NCBI GenBank assembly: GCA_002336855.1 | Contig: DDEV01000039.1 | Location: forward strand, 1-21,743 | DNA from: Leucobacter sp. UBA1945 | GTDB taxonomy: Bacteria > Actinomycetota > Actinomycetes > Actinomycetales > Microbacteriaceae | Length of the DNA stretch: 21,743 nucleotides | Direction: 5' to 3' | Shown here: one piece after another, positions 1 to 6,932 of the stretch | How positions within the stretch are numbered: position 1 is the stretch's first letter | How the letters are laid out: each line of letters opens with the position of its first letter | Made by a program: the position numbers and the translations under genes | Notes under the pieces: model-generated | Seen by the model: the letters and a program-made list of their open reading frames with translations, nothing else | Databases searched by the model: none | What the model was told of the DNA's origin: nothing

Positions 1-96
1 CGCCCCGAGAACGCCGGCAAGACGATCGTCGTCGTGATTCCCGACTTCGGCGAGCGCTACTTCTCGACGGTGCTCTACGAAGACCTCGAGGTCTAA
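1..96 (+). CDS. cysK: Cysteine synthase A, C-terminal end (partial)
   Basis: Only the last 31 codons are present; the gene starts before the window. The tail reads RPENAGKTIVVVIPDFGERY and continues FSTVLYEDL before a TAA stop, the conserved C-terminus of PLP-dependent O-acetylserine sulfhydrylase. The enzyme makes cysteine from O-acetylserine and sulfide in the cytoplasm. The next gene encodes serine acetyltransferase, which supplies its substrate, and this supports the call. The PLP-lysine and substrate loops lie outside the window and cannot be checked. Confidence 0.88.
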   Translation, partial: RPENAGKTIVVVIPDFGERYFSTVLYEDLEV

Positions 97-128
97 GGAA
101 TACTCCACACCCCACCGGGGTTGATGGC

Positions 129-168
129 TTCGGGCCGGGTGCTATCGCCCCGGCCCGAATTTCCATTT
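129..168 (+). terminator. Intrinsic terminator-like hairpin between cysK and cysE
   Basis: An 11-bp perfect GC-rich stem (129-139 paired with 149-159) with a 9-base loop is followed by the T-rich stretch TTTCCATTT. It sits 33 bases after the cysK stop and upstream of the cysE start chosen here. It could end cysK transcripts or attenuate read-through into cysE. Confidence 0.7.
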
Positions 169-222
169 CACCTCGGCTCGGGGTTGCAGCGCACACTGGT
201 TCGAGAGGCAGGAGAGGCGACA

Positions 223-792
223 TTGGCTCCGTTCGGCAGAATCGCAGAAGACATCGCGGCTGCGCGGGATCACGACCCCGCAGCTCGCGGCCCAGCCGAG
301 GTGTTCTTCGTCTATTCGGGGCTGCATGCCGTCTGGTGGCACCGGCTGTCGCATCGGCTGTGGCGCGGTGGCCTGCGTTTTCTGCCGCGCGCGATCTCGC
401 AGGCCGTGCGGTTCTTCACCGGGATCGAGATTCATCCGGGCGCGACCCTCGGCAGGCGCATCTTCATCGATCACGGCATGGGCGTCGTGATCGGCGAGAC
501 CGCGGTCGTGGGCGACGACGTGCTCATCTATCACGGCGTGACGCTCGGGGGCACGGGGCACGACAGTGGTAAACGCCACCCCACCGTCGGCGACAGGGTC
601 GTCATCGGCGCCGGCGCCAAGCTGCTCGGCAATATCGAGATCGGCCACGACAGCGCGATCGGCGCAAACGCCGTCGTCGTGCGCTCGGCAGACGCCTGGA
701 CCACGCTCACCGGCATTCCCGCGGAGGCCAGGCCACGACGCGGCGCACCCTTTGCCGAGCGTCCCGATCAGGCCGACTTCTACGTCATCTAG
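223..792 (+). CDS. cysE: Serine O-acetyltransferase
   Basis: Transfers acetyl from acetyl-CoA to serine, the first step of cysteine synthesis; the product feeds the adjacent cysK enzyme. The protein is 189 aa. A short alpha-helical N-terminal part is followed by left-handed beta-helix hexapeptide repeats from about residue 65 (GIEIHPGATLG, IDHGMGVVIGETA, YHGVTLGGTG). The catalytic histidine of this family lies in the DHG motif. I start it at the TTG at 223 because AGGAGAGG lies five bases upstream at 210-217 and because the longer frame from 121 would translate through the terminator hairpin. The length matches short Gram-positive and actinobacterial CysE proteins, which lack the long N-terminal domain of E. 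coli CysE. No clear promoter of its own is visible, so it may depend on read-through from cysK. Confidence 0.93.
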   Translation: MAPFGRIAEDIAAARDHDPAARGPAEVFFVYSGLHAVWWHRLSHRLWRGGLRFLPRAISQAVRFFTGIEIHPGATLGRRIFIDHGMGVVIGETAVVGDDVLIYHGVTLGGTGHDSGKRHPTVGDRVVIGAGAKLLGNIEIGHDSAIGANAVVVRSADAWTTLTGIPAEARPRRGAPFAERPDQADFYVI

Positions 793-793
793 A

Positions 794-845
794 GGTTCTC
801 AGCGACGAGCGGCCGACGCGGGCCGCGAAGGCCGCCGCAAGAACC
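794..845. terminator. Nested hairpin between convergent cysE and MFS genes
   Basis: GGTTCT (794-799) pairs with AGAACC (840-845) and encloses a second 6-bp GC stem (809-814 with 821-826). The structure fills the short gap between two convergent genes, so it may stop transcription from both sides. There is no T-tract, so the call is weak. Confidence 0.35.
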
Positions 846-846
846 G

Positions 847-2268
847 CTAGCGCAGCGTGCGGCCGTGCTTCTGCATCCACCCCTTGGTCTTGCGCAGCTC
901 GACGAGCATCATGGTGATGCCAAGAGCCCAGAAGGGAATCTGCACGGCGAACGCCCACTTGAAGGCCTCGAGCGTGTAACGCTCGGGTGATCCCGCGCCC
1001 TGCAAGTCGAGTGCGAGCCCGACCAGAAAAATCACGAGCAGAGCCGCCGTGAACCCGCCGGTGTTGACGAGCCCGGTGCCGAAACCAGAGAAGCTTCGCG
1101 GCGTGTGCGAGCGCCCGACCTCGAACGCGATCATCGATGCCGGGCCGCCGATCGCGATCACCACCATCTGAATCGCGAGCAGCCACACCGGGGGGGTTCC
1201 CGGCCACAGCAGCACCACCGTCCAGACGACGACGATGCCGATGACCGAGGCAAGGTTGATCAGCACTCGCCGCTCTGCGAATCGCGAGCTGATCGGCCCG
1301 AGCAGCAACCCGGCGATCATGCCAGAGACGATCGTCAGGCTGAGCAAGCCACCGGCGGCGGCCTGGCTCAGTCCGACACCGCCGGTCAAAAATGGGGTGC
1401 CCCAGAGCAGCACGAACACCGTCGAGGCGAAGGGCGAGGTGAAGTGCACCCAGTAGGCAAGCCTGACGCCAGGCACGCTGAGCAGTCGCCGCACCCGGCG
1501 CCAGAAGCCGAGCCCGGGGAGCCTTCGCGCGCGGCCACCGCCAGCACCGCCTGCACCGATCACCGCGAGCATGCCGGTCTCGGGCGGGGCGACGGCGGCG
1601 AGCATCTCGGTGTTATCGCGGCTGCCGAGCGAGGTCGCCCCTCTGCTCGCGCGGCCGACCCTGCCGGTCATTCGCTCGAAGGTGGTGCCAAGGCCGGGCC
1701 GGTCGCGCAGCACGAAGAACCCGATGATCGAGACCAACAGGCCCACGGCAGCCACACCGATGAAGCCGCTCGCCCAGCCGTAGGCGCCGACCACGATCGC
1801 GAGCGGGGTCACCGAGACGAGCTGGCCGGTCTGGCCGATAAGCGCGGTGACCTGGCCGAGCGTCGGCAGGTGTCGCACCGAGAACCAGTCGGGCAGCATG
1901 CGCATCACGCTGATGAAGGTGCAGGCATCACCGATTCCAACGAACACGCGCGCGAGAATCGCGAGGCTTACCTCGTGCACTGTCGCCATCGCGATCTGCC
2001 CGAGAATCATGAGCACCCCGCCGCTGAGCACGAGCGCGGTGGGCCCGAAACGATCGAGCAAAATGCCCACGGGAATCTGCATCGAAGCGTAGACCACGAG
2101 CTGGATCACGGCGAACGCCGAAAGGGCGGTCGCGTCGATGCCGAAGTGCGTTTGCGCCACCGGCCCGAGCGCCGCGAGCGACGAGCGGTTCATGATCGCC
2201 ACCGAATAGGCGATCGCCGCCACGAACCACACCAGCCAGGGAAGCAGCGGGTGTTTTGCGGTGGTCAC
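847..2268 (-). CDS. MFS transporter
   Basis: An integral membrane transporter of the major facilitator superfamily, 473 aa, with about 12 hydrophobic segments in two halves. The first half contains the loop 2-3 signature-like stretch GILLDRFGPTALVLSGG. The halves are separated by a cytoplasmic loop of roughly 65 residues rich in Gly, Ala and Arg, including GAGGAGGGRARR. The substrate is not recognisable; anion/sugar-phosphate or metabolite exporters are possible. The GTG start at 2268 is chosen because the first membrane helix follows directly (PLLPWLVWFVAAIAYSVAI). There is no Shine-Dalgarno sequence, but a TACCAT -10-like hexamer lies six bases upstream, as in leaderless transcripts. The gene is divergent from the ankyrin gene, and the operator at 2363 lies 95 bases from its start, so it could share control with the catabolic cluster. 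That link is inference. Confidence 0.85.
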   Translation of the reverse strand: MTTAKHPLLPWLVWFVAAIAYSVAIMNRSSLAALGPVAQTHFGIDATALSAFAVIQLVVYASMQIPVGILLDRFGPTALVLSGGVLMILGQIAMATVHEVSLAILARVFVGIGDACTFISVMRMLPDWFSVRHLPTLGQVTALIGQTGQLVSVTPLAIVVGAYGWASGFIGVAAVGLLVSIIGFFVLRDRPGLGTTFERMTGRVGRASRGATSLGSRDNTEMLAAVAPPETGMLAVIGAGGAGGGRARRLPGLGFWRRVRRLLSVPGVRLAYWVHFTSPFASTVFVLLWGTPFLTGGVGLSQAAAGGLLSLTIVSGMIAGLLLGPISSRFAERRVLINLASVIGIVVVWTVVLLWPGTPPVWLLAIQMVVIAIGGPASMIAFEVGRSHTPRSFSGFGTGLVNTGGFTAALLVIFLVGLALDLQGAGSPERYTLEAFKWAFAVQIPFWALGITMMLVELRKTKGWMQKHGRTLR

Positions 2269-2274
2269 GATGCA

Positions 2275-2280
2275 ATGGTA
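2275..2280 (-). promoter_or_regulatory. -10-like hexamer for a leaderless MFS transcript
   Basis: On the minus strand TACCAT ends six bases before the GTG start at 2268. The spacing fits an actinobacterial TANNNT -10 box driving a leaderless mRNA, and no Shine-Dalgarno sequence is present. No good -35 is visible. Confidence 0.4.
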
Positions 2281-2356
2281 CCGCCCGGCTGCCCTGCTTG
2301 CCCTCTCCCTGCGACACACACGCCGAAGTTCTGGACCGGCGCTTCTCATCCCTCGG

Positions 2357-2385
2357 TTTTGATGGTATACCAAATAGGGTACCTT
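2357..2385 (+). promoter_or_regulatory. Probable promoter of the ankyrin/propeller genes
   Basis: TTTTGA (2357-2362) and TACCTT (2380-2385) form weak -35 and -10 boxes with a 17-base spacer. The spacer contains the palindrome TGGTATACCA, so a repressor bound there would block RNA polymerase. The individual boxes are poor matches, and the overlap with the palindrome is the main reason for the call. Confidence 0.4.
2363..2372. promoter_or_regulatory. GntR-type operator TGGTATACCA (site 1)
   Basis: A perfect 10-bp palindrome in the divergent region between the MFS and ankyrin genes. The same core occurs, extended to 12 bp, in the promoter of the ABC importer at 4293-4304. GGTATACC-type palindromes are typical of FadR-subfamily GntR regulators such as ExuR/UxuR. 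The regulator at 10886-11566 belongs to that subfamily and is the obvious candidate. Confidence 0.65.
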
Positions 2386-2474
2386 GGAATGAGATCCGAT
2401 TACGCACCGAAGCATCGGAGCCACGCAGGGCGACCCCACCGACGACCTCGCGCACAGCAGCAAAGGAATTGAAG

Positions 2475-3107
2475 ATGACACACACCGCACTCGAGCCCGA
2501 TACGCAGCATCTCGTTCTCGAATATCTGGCAGCCGCCGCAGCAGGAGACCTCGACGGCGTACATCGTGCGCTCGAGTCGGGCGCACCGATCAACGCGCGC
2601 GGGCGAAGGCGCGAGACCGCGATGCTGCGCGCCGCGAAGGCCGGCCACTACAACGTCGTGCGCGCCCTGATCGCCGCGGGCGCCGACATCGACCTGCAAG
2701 ACGACACGTCGCTCAATCCGTTTCTCTACGGCTGCATCAACGGCGATCTCGAGCTGGTGCGCATCGCCGTCGAAGCCGGCACGAACCTCGAGCTGCTCAC
2801 ACGCTTCGGCGGCAACGGGCTCACCCCCGCGGCGGAGAAGGGGCACGTCGACGTCGTAGAATACCTGGTCACCAACACCGACATCAACGTCAACCTGACG
2901 AACACGATCGGCTGGACCGCGCTCATCGAAGCCGTGATTCTTGGAGACGGCGGCGCCACGCAGCAGCGAATCATCGAGCTGCTGCTCGCGCACGATGCCG
3001 ACCCCGGGCTCACCGACGAGTGGGGCGTGACGCCGCTCGAACTGGCCAGACAAAAGGGGTTCTCAGAGATCGAGCGCCTGCTCGAAGCGGCGGAGGCTGC
3101 CGCGTAA
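2475..3107 (+). CDS. Ankyrin-repeat protein
   Basis: A 210-aa protein built almost entirely of about six ankyrin repeats of roughly 33 residues. Typical pieces are AAKAGHYNVVRALIAAGADI, AAEKGHVDVVEYLV and TPLELARQKGFSEIERLLEA. Ankyrin repeats bind other proteins, and no catalytic domain, signal peptide or membrane segment is present, so it should be cytoplasmic. The ATG at 2475 has AAAGGA (2462-2467) at a good distance. It resembles in size single-domain bacterial ankyrin proteins such as E. coli YahD, whose role is not established. It is the first gene after the TGGTATACCA operator and lies 73 bases before the beta-propeller gene with no terminator between them, so co-expression with the catabolic cluster is likely. 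A role as partner or scaffold for a cluster enzyme is speculation. Confidence 0.9.
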   Translation: MTHTALEPDTQHLVLEYLAAAAAGDLDGVHRALESGAPINARGRRRETAMLRAAKAGHYNVVRALIAAGADIDLQDDTSLNPFLYGCINGDLELVRIAVEAGTNLELLTRFGGNGLTPAAEKGHVDVVEYLVTNTDINVNLTNTIGWTALIEAVILGDGGATQQRIIELLLAHDADPGLTDEWGVTPLELARQKGFSEIERLLEAAEAAA

Positions 3108-3180
3108 CCCGCTCGCCCCTCGCGGCCGCACTCCCCCTCACCACAGTTTTCCTCACCAGCGTTCGAAAGGAACACCCATC

Positions 3181-4209
3181 ATGGTCCGCAGCATTCCCGG
3201 CACCGGAGCCGGCAACATATTCGTCGTCACCGAGAGCCACAGTGACAAGATCGCATTCGTAGATCTCACCAACCACGAACATCCCGTGCAGTCTGAGACC
3301 GTCGTCGGCTCGGCCCCCTGGGCCGTGGCGGTGCACGAGCCGACTGCTCGCGCATACGTGACCACGGCCGAAGGCCTGGCGGTCGTCGATCTGAAGACCC
3401 GCGAGCGCATCGCCCTGGCGCCGTACATCGATCAACCCGAGGCGCACGGCACCTTCGGCGAATACCGCCCCGGCGGCACCGGCGTCGTGGTCACCCCAGA
3501 CGGCACAGCAGTGTACGCCGGCGTACACCGTGACGGCCTGAACTCGACCGTCGAGCGATTCGACACCGAGGCCCTCGCGTTCACCGACTCGTTCGAGGTC
3601 GGACTGCGCCCGTTCGACGTGCAGATCTCACCATCGGGCCACGAGGTTTACACCATCGACCACGACTCGTTCACACTGCACACGATCTCGGTGCCCGGCC
3701 ACGAGGTCATTCGTGAAGAGGTGGCACCTTTCGGCACCGAGGGCGGCCTTATGTCGCACATGAAGCCGCACTACGCGGCAGTCGCCGAAGACGGCACGCT
3801 CTACATGCCCTACCAAGGCAAGGGGCTCGTCATCTACTCGCCGTCCGACCGCAGCTACGAGACCCAGCCGATGACCGGCGACTCGCACCAGCACGGCGTG
3901 GGGCTGACCGCAGACGGGCGGCTGCTCGTCGTCGGCGTCGGCGCGATCGGTGGCGCAACCCTCGGGCCGAGCCTGACCATTCGCACCATCGCAACCGGGG
4001 ACGAGGTGCTCGTTCCGCTTGAGAAAGGCCACGAGAACCCCGTCGAGTGGCTCGACGCACCCGACGGGCGACCCAAGGCCGTACTGACCGGAGGGTCGAC
4101 CAGTCGCGGGCCCTGGGACGGTATCGCCGTCATCGACCTCGATACGCACGAGATCGAGGAGTTCGCGGTTCCGGGCATGCCCCAGATGGGCGTGTTCATC
4201 TCGGCGTAG
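3181..4209 (+). CDS. Cytosolic beta-propeller protein (YncE/lactonase-like)
   Basis: A 342-aa protein with repeated beta-propeller blades of the YncE / seven-bladed lactonase type. Repeats of the form xxVVTPDGTAVYAG, VQISPSGHEVYTID and VGLTADGRLLVVG recur along the chain, each following a segment such as VAVVDL. There is no signal peptide, unlike many YncE proteins, so it probably works in the cytoplasm. Histidines cluster in the second half (SHMKPHY, DSHQHGVG, KGHENP), which might line a central site, but no known catalytic set is assigned. The ATG at 3181 has GAAAGGA upstream. It follows the ankyrin gene in the same transcription unit and ends at a hairpin terminator before the importer promoter. 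It could be a lactonase, a lyase-like propeller or a binding protein; sequence alone does not decide. Confidence 0.82.
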   Translation: MVRSIPGTGAGNIFVVTESHSDKIAFVDLTNHEHPVQSETVVGSAPWAVAVHEPTARAYVTTAEGLAVVDLKTRERIALAPYIDQPEAHGTFGEYRPGGTGVVVTPDGTAVYAGVHRDGLNSTVERFDTEALAFTDSFEVGLRPFDVQISPSGHEVYTIDHDSFTLHTISVPGHEVIREEVAPFGTEGGLMSHMKPHYAAVAEDGTLYMPYQGKGLVIYSPSDRSYETQPMTGDSHQHGVGLTADGRLLVVGVGAIGGATLGPSLTIRTIATGDEVLVPLEKGHENPVEWLDAPDGRPKAVLTGGSTSRGPWDGIAVIDLDTHEIEEFAVPGMPQMGVFISA

Positions 4210-4217
4210 CCGGGCAG

Positions 4218-4255
4218 GGAGCCCCGTGATCGAACCGTAATCACTGGGCTCCTTG
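4218..4255 (+). terminator. Hairpin terminator after the beta-propeller gene
   Basis: GGAGCCC-c-GTGAT (4218-4230) pairs with ATCAC-t-GGGCTCC (4240-4252), with one internal mismatch and a 9-base loop. It begins nine bases after the stop codon. Its last base abuts the -35 box of the next promoter, so termination and initiation sites are directly adjacent. There is no strong T-tract. Confidence 0.55.
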
Positions 4256-4281
4256 ACATTCGCCAAATGGTATGCCATTCT
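4253..4281 (+). promoter_or_regulatory. Promoter of the peptide ABC importer operon
   Basis: A perfect -35 TTGACA (4253-4258) is followed, after a 17-base spacer, by the -10 CATTCT (4276-4281). The predicted start is near 4288, giving a leader of about 90 bases before the lipoprotein gene. Two operator palindromes overlap the spacer and the start region. Confidence 0.72.
4266..4279. promoter_or_regulatory. GntR-type operator, imperfect (site 2)
   Basis: AATGGTATGCCATT is a 14-bp palindrome with a single mismatched central pair, built on the same TGGTATACCA core as sites 1 and 3. It lies between the -35 and -10 boxes of the importer promoter, a classic repressor position. Its centre is 26 bp from that of site 3. 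Confidence 0.65.
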
Positions 4282-4292
4282 CAAATCAGCTT

Positions 4293-4304
4293 TTGGTATA
4301 CCAA
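4293..4304. promoter_or_regulatory. GntR-type operator TTGGTATACCAA (site 3)
   Basis: A perfect 12-bp palindrome just downstream of the predicted transcription start of the importer operon. It is identical in its 10-bp core to site 1 in front of the ankyrin gene. Binding here and at site 2 would hold the operon off until an inducer is present. Confidence 0.72.
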
Positions 4305-4376
4305 GGCAAGACCTTCTCTTCAACACCTAGACAGCGTGCGGAACGAACCGCACGTCATACGAGAGGAAACCCACCA

Positions 4377-5930
4377 ATGTCAACGAAGACAACGCAGCTC
4401 AAGCGCCTCCTCGGCGCGGGCGCCGCCTTCACTCTCAGCGCAGCGCTTCTCACCGGCTGCATGGGATCCGCTGGCGACACCGGCGGGGCCGGCGGCGAGG
4501 CCGTCACCGGCGGTTCGGCCACGCTGGCAATGCCCGCGGAGCCGGGCAACATCGACCCCATCATGATGCGCTCGCTCTCGGCCTGGAACATGTACTACGC
4601 CGTGTTCGACGGCCTGACCCGCATCCAGGCCGACGGTTCGGTCGTGCCTGGCCTCGCCGAGGAGTGGACCGCGAACGAGACGAACGACGTCTGGGACTTC
4701 AAGATCCGCGAGGGCGTCAAGTTTCACGACGGCACCGACCTCAAGGTGTCAGACATCGTCTACACCTACAACAAGATCCTTTCGAGCGACACCTCGACCA
4801 ACCGCGTGGCGATCGCGATGATCAACACCGTCGAGGCCGTCGATGAGCACACCGTGCGCTTCACCCTGAAGAACCCGTTCAGCCCCTGGCTCAACCAGGT
4901 CGCCACCATCGGCATCGTGTCGGAGGCAGACTACGAGGCCAAGGGCCCCGAGGCCTTCCCCGACGCTCCTGTCGGCACCGGCCCCTACGAGTTCGTCGCC
5001 TGGAACCACGGCGTCGACTACCGGGTGAAGAAGTTCGACGGCTACTGGGGTGAAGCAGGCAAGCTCGACGAGGTCACCTTCTCGTTCGTTGGCGCTGCGG
5101 ATGCTCGCGTGACCGGCGTCGAGTCGGCATCGCTCGACGCCGCGCTGATCCCGGCGAGCCAGGTTCCCGTGCTCGACGGCTCGGCCAACGCCGCGGTCGT
5201 CGAAGCGGCTTCGAACAAGGTCGCACTGATCGGCGTCAACACGACCGCCGGCGCCCTGCAGAACGCACAGCTGCGCCAGGCGATCCCGCTCGCGATCAAC
5301 CGCCAGCAGATCATCGACACCCTGCTCGCCGGCTTCGGCACTCCGACCGGCCAGCCCGTCGCCGAGGGCGTGAACGGTTACGTCGACGGCTACCCCGTTC
5401 CCGAGTACGACCCCGAGGCGGCTCGCGAGCTCATCGAAGAGTCGGGCTACAACGGCGAAGAGATCACCTTCCAGTACGCGAGCACCGGCGGCGATCCCTC
5501 TGACCCCGAGGTCGCGCAGGCGATCGCGGGCAACCTGCAGGAAGTCGGGCTCAACATCAAGCTCGTCGGCGCTGAGCAGGAGAGCCAGAGTCTCACGATC
5601 GCGAACCACCAGATCACCGGCCTGTACCTCAACTTCTGGTCGCCCTCGAGCATGGACGGCGACGTCGTGGTGAGCCAGCTGCTCGCCGGTGGCCCGGAGG
5701 ACTACGCTCGCAGCCCCGAGATGGCGCAGGCCTACCTCGATCAGCAGGCCGCGAGCGGTGATGCCCGCACCGCGATCTTCAAGCAGATCTGGGAATGGAA
5801 CACCGAGAACGTTTCGAACGTTCCGCTCTGGCAGAACACGAACACCTACGCATCGTCGAAGAAGCTGTCGTGGACCCCAGCGGTCGACGGCATCTACCGC
5901 GCCTACGACATCGCCCGTTCCGAGGGCTAA
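4377..5930 (+). CDS. Peptide-type ABC importer, substrate-binding lipoprotein
   Basis: The extracytoplasmic solute-binding protein of a family-5 (Dpp/Opp/nickel type) ABC importer, 517 aa. A lipoprotein signal peptide spans residues 1-27, with positive KR near residue 10, a hydrophobic core and the lipobox LTGC, so Cys28 would be lipidated and anchor the protein to the outer face of the membrane. The mature part carries the family landmarks GLAEEWTA, FKIREGVKFHDGTDL and GTGPYEFVAW. The ATG at 4377 is preceded by AGAGGAAA. It is the first gene of the operon with its own repressible promoter. A strong hairpin follows it, which could keep its transcript more abundant than that of the permeases. 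Peptides, dipeptides, nickel chelates or opine-like amides are all possible ligands. The neighbouring amidohydrolase favours an amide or peptide. Confidence 0.93.
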   Translation: MSTKTTQLKRLLGAGAAFTLSAALLTGCMGSAGDTGGAGGEAVTGGSATLAMPAEPGNIDPIMMRSLSAWNMYYAVFDGLTRIQADGSVVPGLAEEWTANETNDVWDFKIREGVKFHDGTDLKVSDIVYTYNKILSSDTSTNRVAIAMINTVEAVDEHTVRFTLKNPFSPWLNQVATIGIVSEADYEAKGPEAFPDAPVGTGPYEFVAWNHGVDYRVKKFDGYWGEAGKLDEVTFSFVGAADARVTGVESASLDAALIPASQVPVLDGSANAAVVEAASNKVALIGVNTTAGALQNAQLRQAIPLAINRQQIIDTLLAGFGTPTGQPVAEGVNGYVDGYPVPEYDPEAARELIEESGYNGEEITFQYASTGGDPSDPEVAQAIAGNLQEVGLNIKLVGAEQESQSLTIANHQITGLYLNFWSPSSMDGDVVVSQLLAGGPEDYARSPEMAQAYLDQQAASGDARTAIFKQIWEWNTENVSNVPLWQNTNTYASSKKLSWTPAVDGIYRAYDIARSEG

Positions 5931-5937
5931 TCACCCG

Positions 5938-5969
5938 GCGGGGGTCACGCCGCAACGCGTGGCCCCCGC
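5938..5969 (+). terminator. Hairpin between binding-protein and permease genes
   Basis: A 13-bp stem (5938-5950 with 5957-5969, one G-T wobble) with a 6-base loop lies eight bases after the lipoprotein stop. It lacks a T-tract. Such hairpins often stabilise the upstream mRNA or cause partial termination, which would give an excess of binding protein over membrane components. Confidence 0.6.
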
Positions 5970-6011
5970 TCCCCCTCATCGAGACAACACCGCAGAGACG
6001 AAACAGCTGCT

Positions 6012-6932
6012 ATGGCCACATATCTTCTTCGCCGCATCCTCCAGGCGTTTGCAACGCTCTTCATCGCGGTTACTATCGCGTTCATGCTCGGCCGCGCCAC
6101 AGGCAAGCCGGCGGCGCTCATTCTCACCGAGGGCGCAACCGAGCAACAGATCCACGACCTCAACGGCCGCCTCGGGTTCAACGACCCGCTCGGCGTGCAG
6201 TACCTGCACTACCTCACCGGCCTGCTGCGGGGCGACTTCGGCGTCTCGTATCGAAACCCGAGCCAGAGCGCGATCGACATCATCCTCGAGCGCCTCCCCG
6301 CAACCATGACCCTCGCGATCAGCTCGTTCGTGATCGGCCTGCTGCTCGCAGTGATCGCCGCGGTGCTCATTCACATCACAGGCAGCCACGCCCTTCGCGC
6401 GCTCTTCGTCTGGAGCGGTTCGCTGCGCCAGTCGGTGCCCGACTTCTTCTTCGGCGTGCTGCTCGTGCTCATCTTCTCGGTCGCCCTCGGCTGGTTTCCG
6501 AGCCTCGGCTACAGCGGCTCGGCCTCTCTCGTGCTGCCGGTCGCCACGATCGCGACCGCACAGTTCGTGCTCTACGTTCGCCTGCTCGACTCGGCCCTCA
6601 GCGAGCAGACCACCGCAGACTACGTGCGCACCGCATATGCGCGAGGCAAGCGCCACTCGCTCGTCGTCATCACCGAGATGCTGCCGAACGCGTTTCTTCC
6701 CGTGCTCACAGTGGCGGGCCTCAACCTCGCTGGCCTGCTCGGCGGCACCATCATCATCGAGCAAGTCTTCTCGTGGCCGGGCGTCGGCAGCGCGCTCATC
6801 GGCGCGGTGAGCCAGCGCGACTTCGCTGTCGTGCAGGCCGGCCTGCTCGTTGTCGCGCTCATCTTCGTCGTGGTCAACGTCGCCGTCGACCTGCTCTACT
6901 CCATCATCGACCCCAGGGTGAAGCTCTCATGA
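6012..6932 (+). CDS. Peptide-type ABC importer, permease 1 (DppB-like)
   Basis: A 306-aa inner membrane permease of the DppB/OppB type. The N-terminus MATYLLRRILQAFATLFIAV is a typical first helix, and the rest holds further membrane segments. The characteristic cytoplasmic coupling stretch ADYVRTAYARGKR is present, as are GTIIIEQVFSWPGVG and the C-terminal YSIIDPRVKLS. It pairs with the next gene to form the channel that receives substrate from the binding lipoprotein. The ATG at 6012 has only a weak ribosome-binding site. The stop overlaps the next start as ATGA, so the two permeases are translationally coupled. Confidence 0.93.
   Translation: MATYLLRRILQAFATLFIAVTIAFMLGRATGKPAALILTEGATEQQIHDLNGRLGFNDPLGVQYLHYLTGLLRGDFGVSYRNPSQSAIDIILERLPATMTLAISSFVIGLLLAVIAAVLIHITGSHALRALFVWSGSLRQSVPDFFFGVLLVLIFSVALGWFPSLGYSGSASLVLPVATIATAQFVLYVRLLDSALSEQTTADYVRTAYARGKRHSLVVITEMLPNAFLPVLTVAGLNLAGLLGGTIIIEQVFSWPGVGSALIGAVSQRDFAVVQAGLLVVALIFVVVNVAVDLLYSIIDPRVKLS

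Noticed and set aside
121..222. Upstream start (TTG/ATG at 121-126) for cysE
   Set aside because: It would translate through an intrinsic terminator hairpin and lacks a ribosome-binding site, while TTG at 223 has AGGAGAGG at good spacing.
1105..2472. A 455-codon plus-strand open frame opposite the MFS gene
   Set aside because: The product is dominated by His, Asp, Glu, Arg and Ala with no domain, and the minus strand encodes clear membrane helices.
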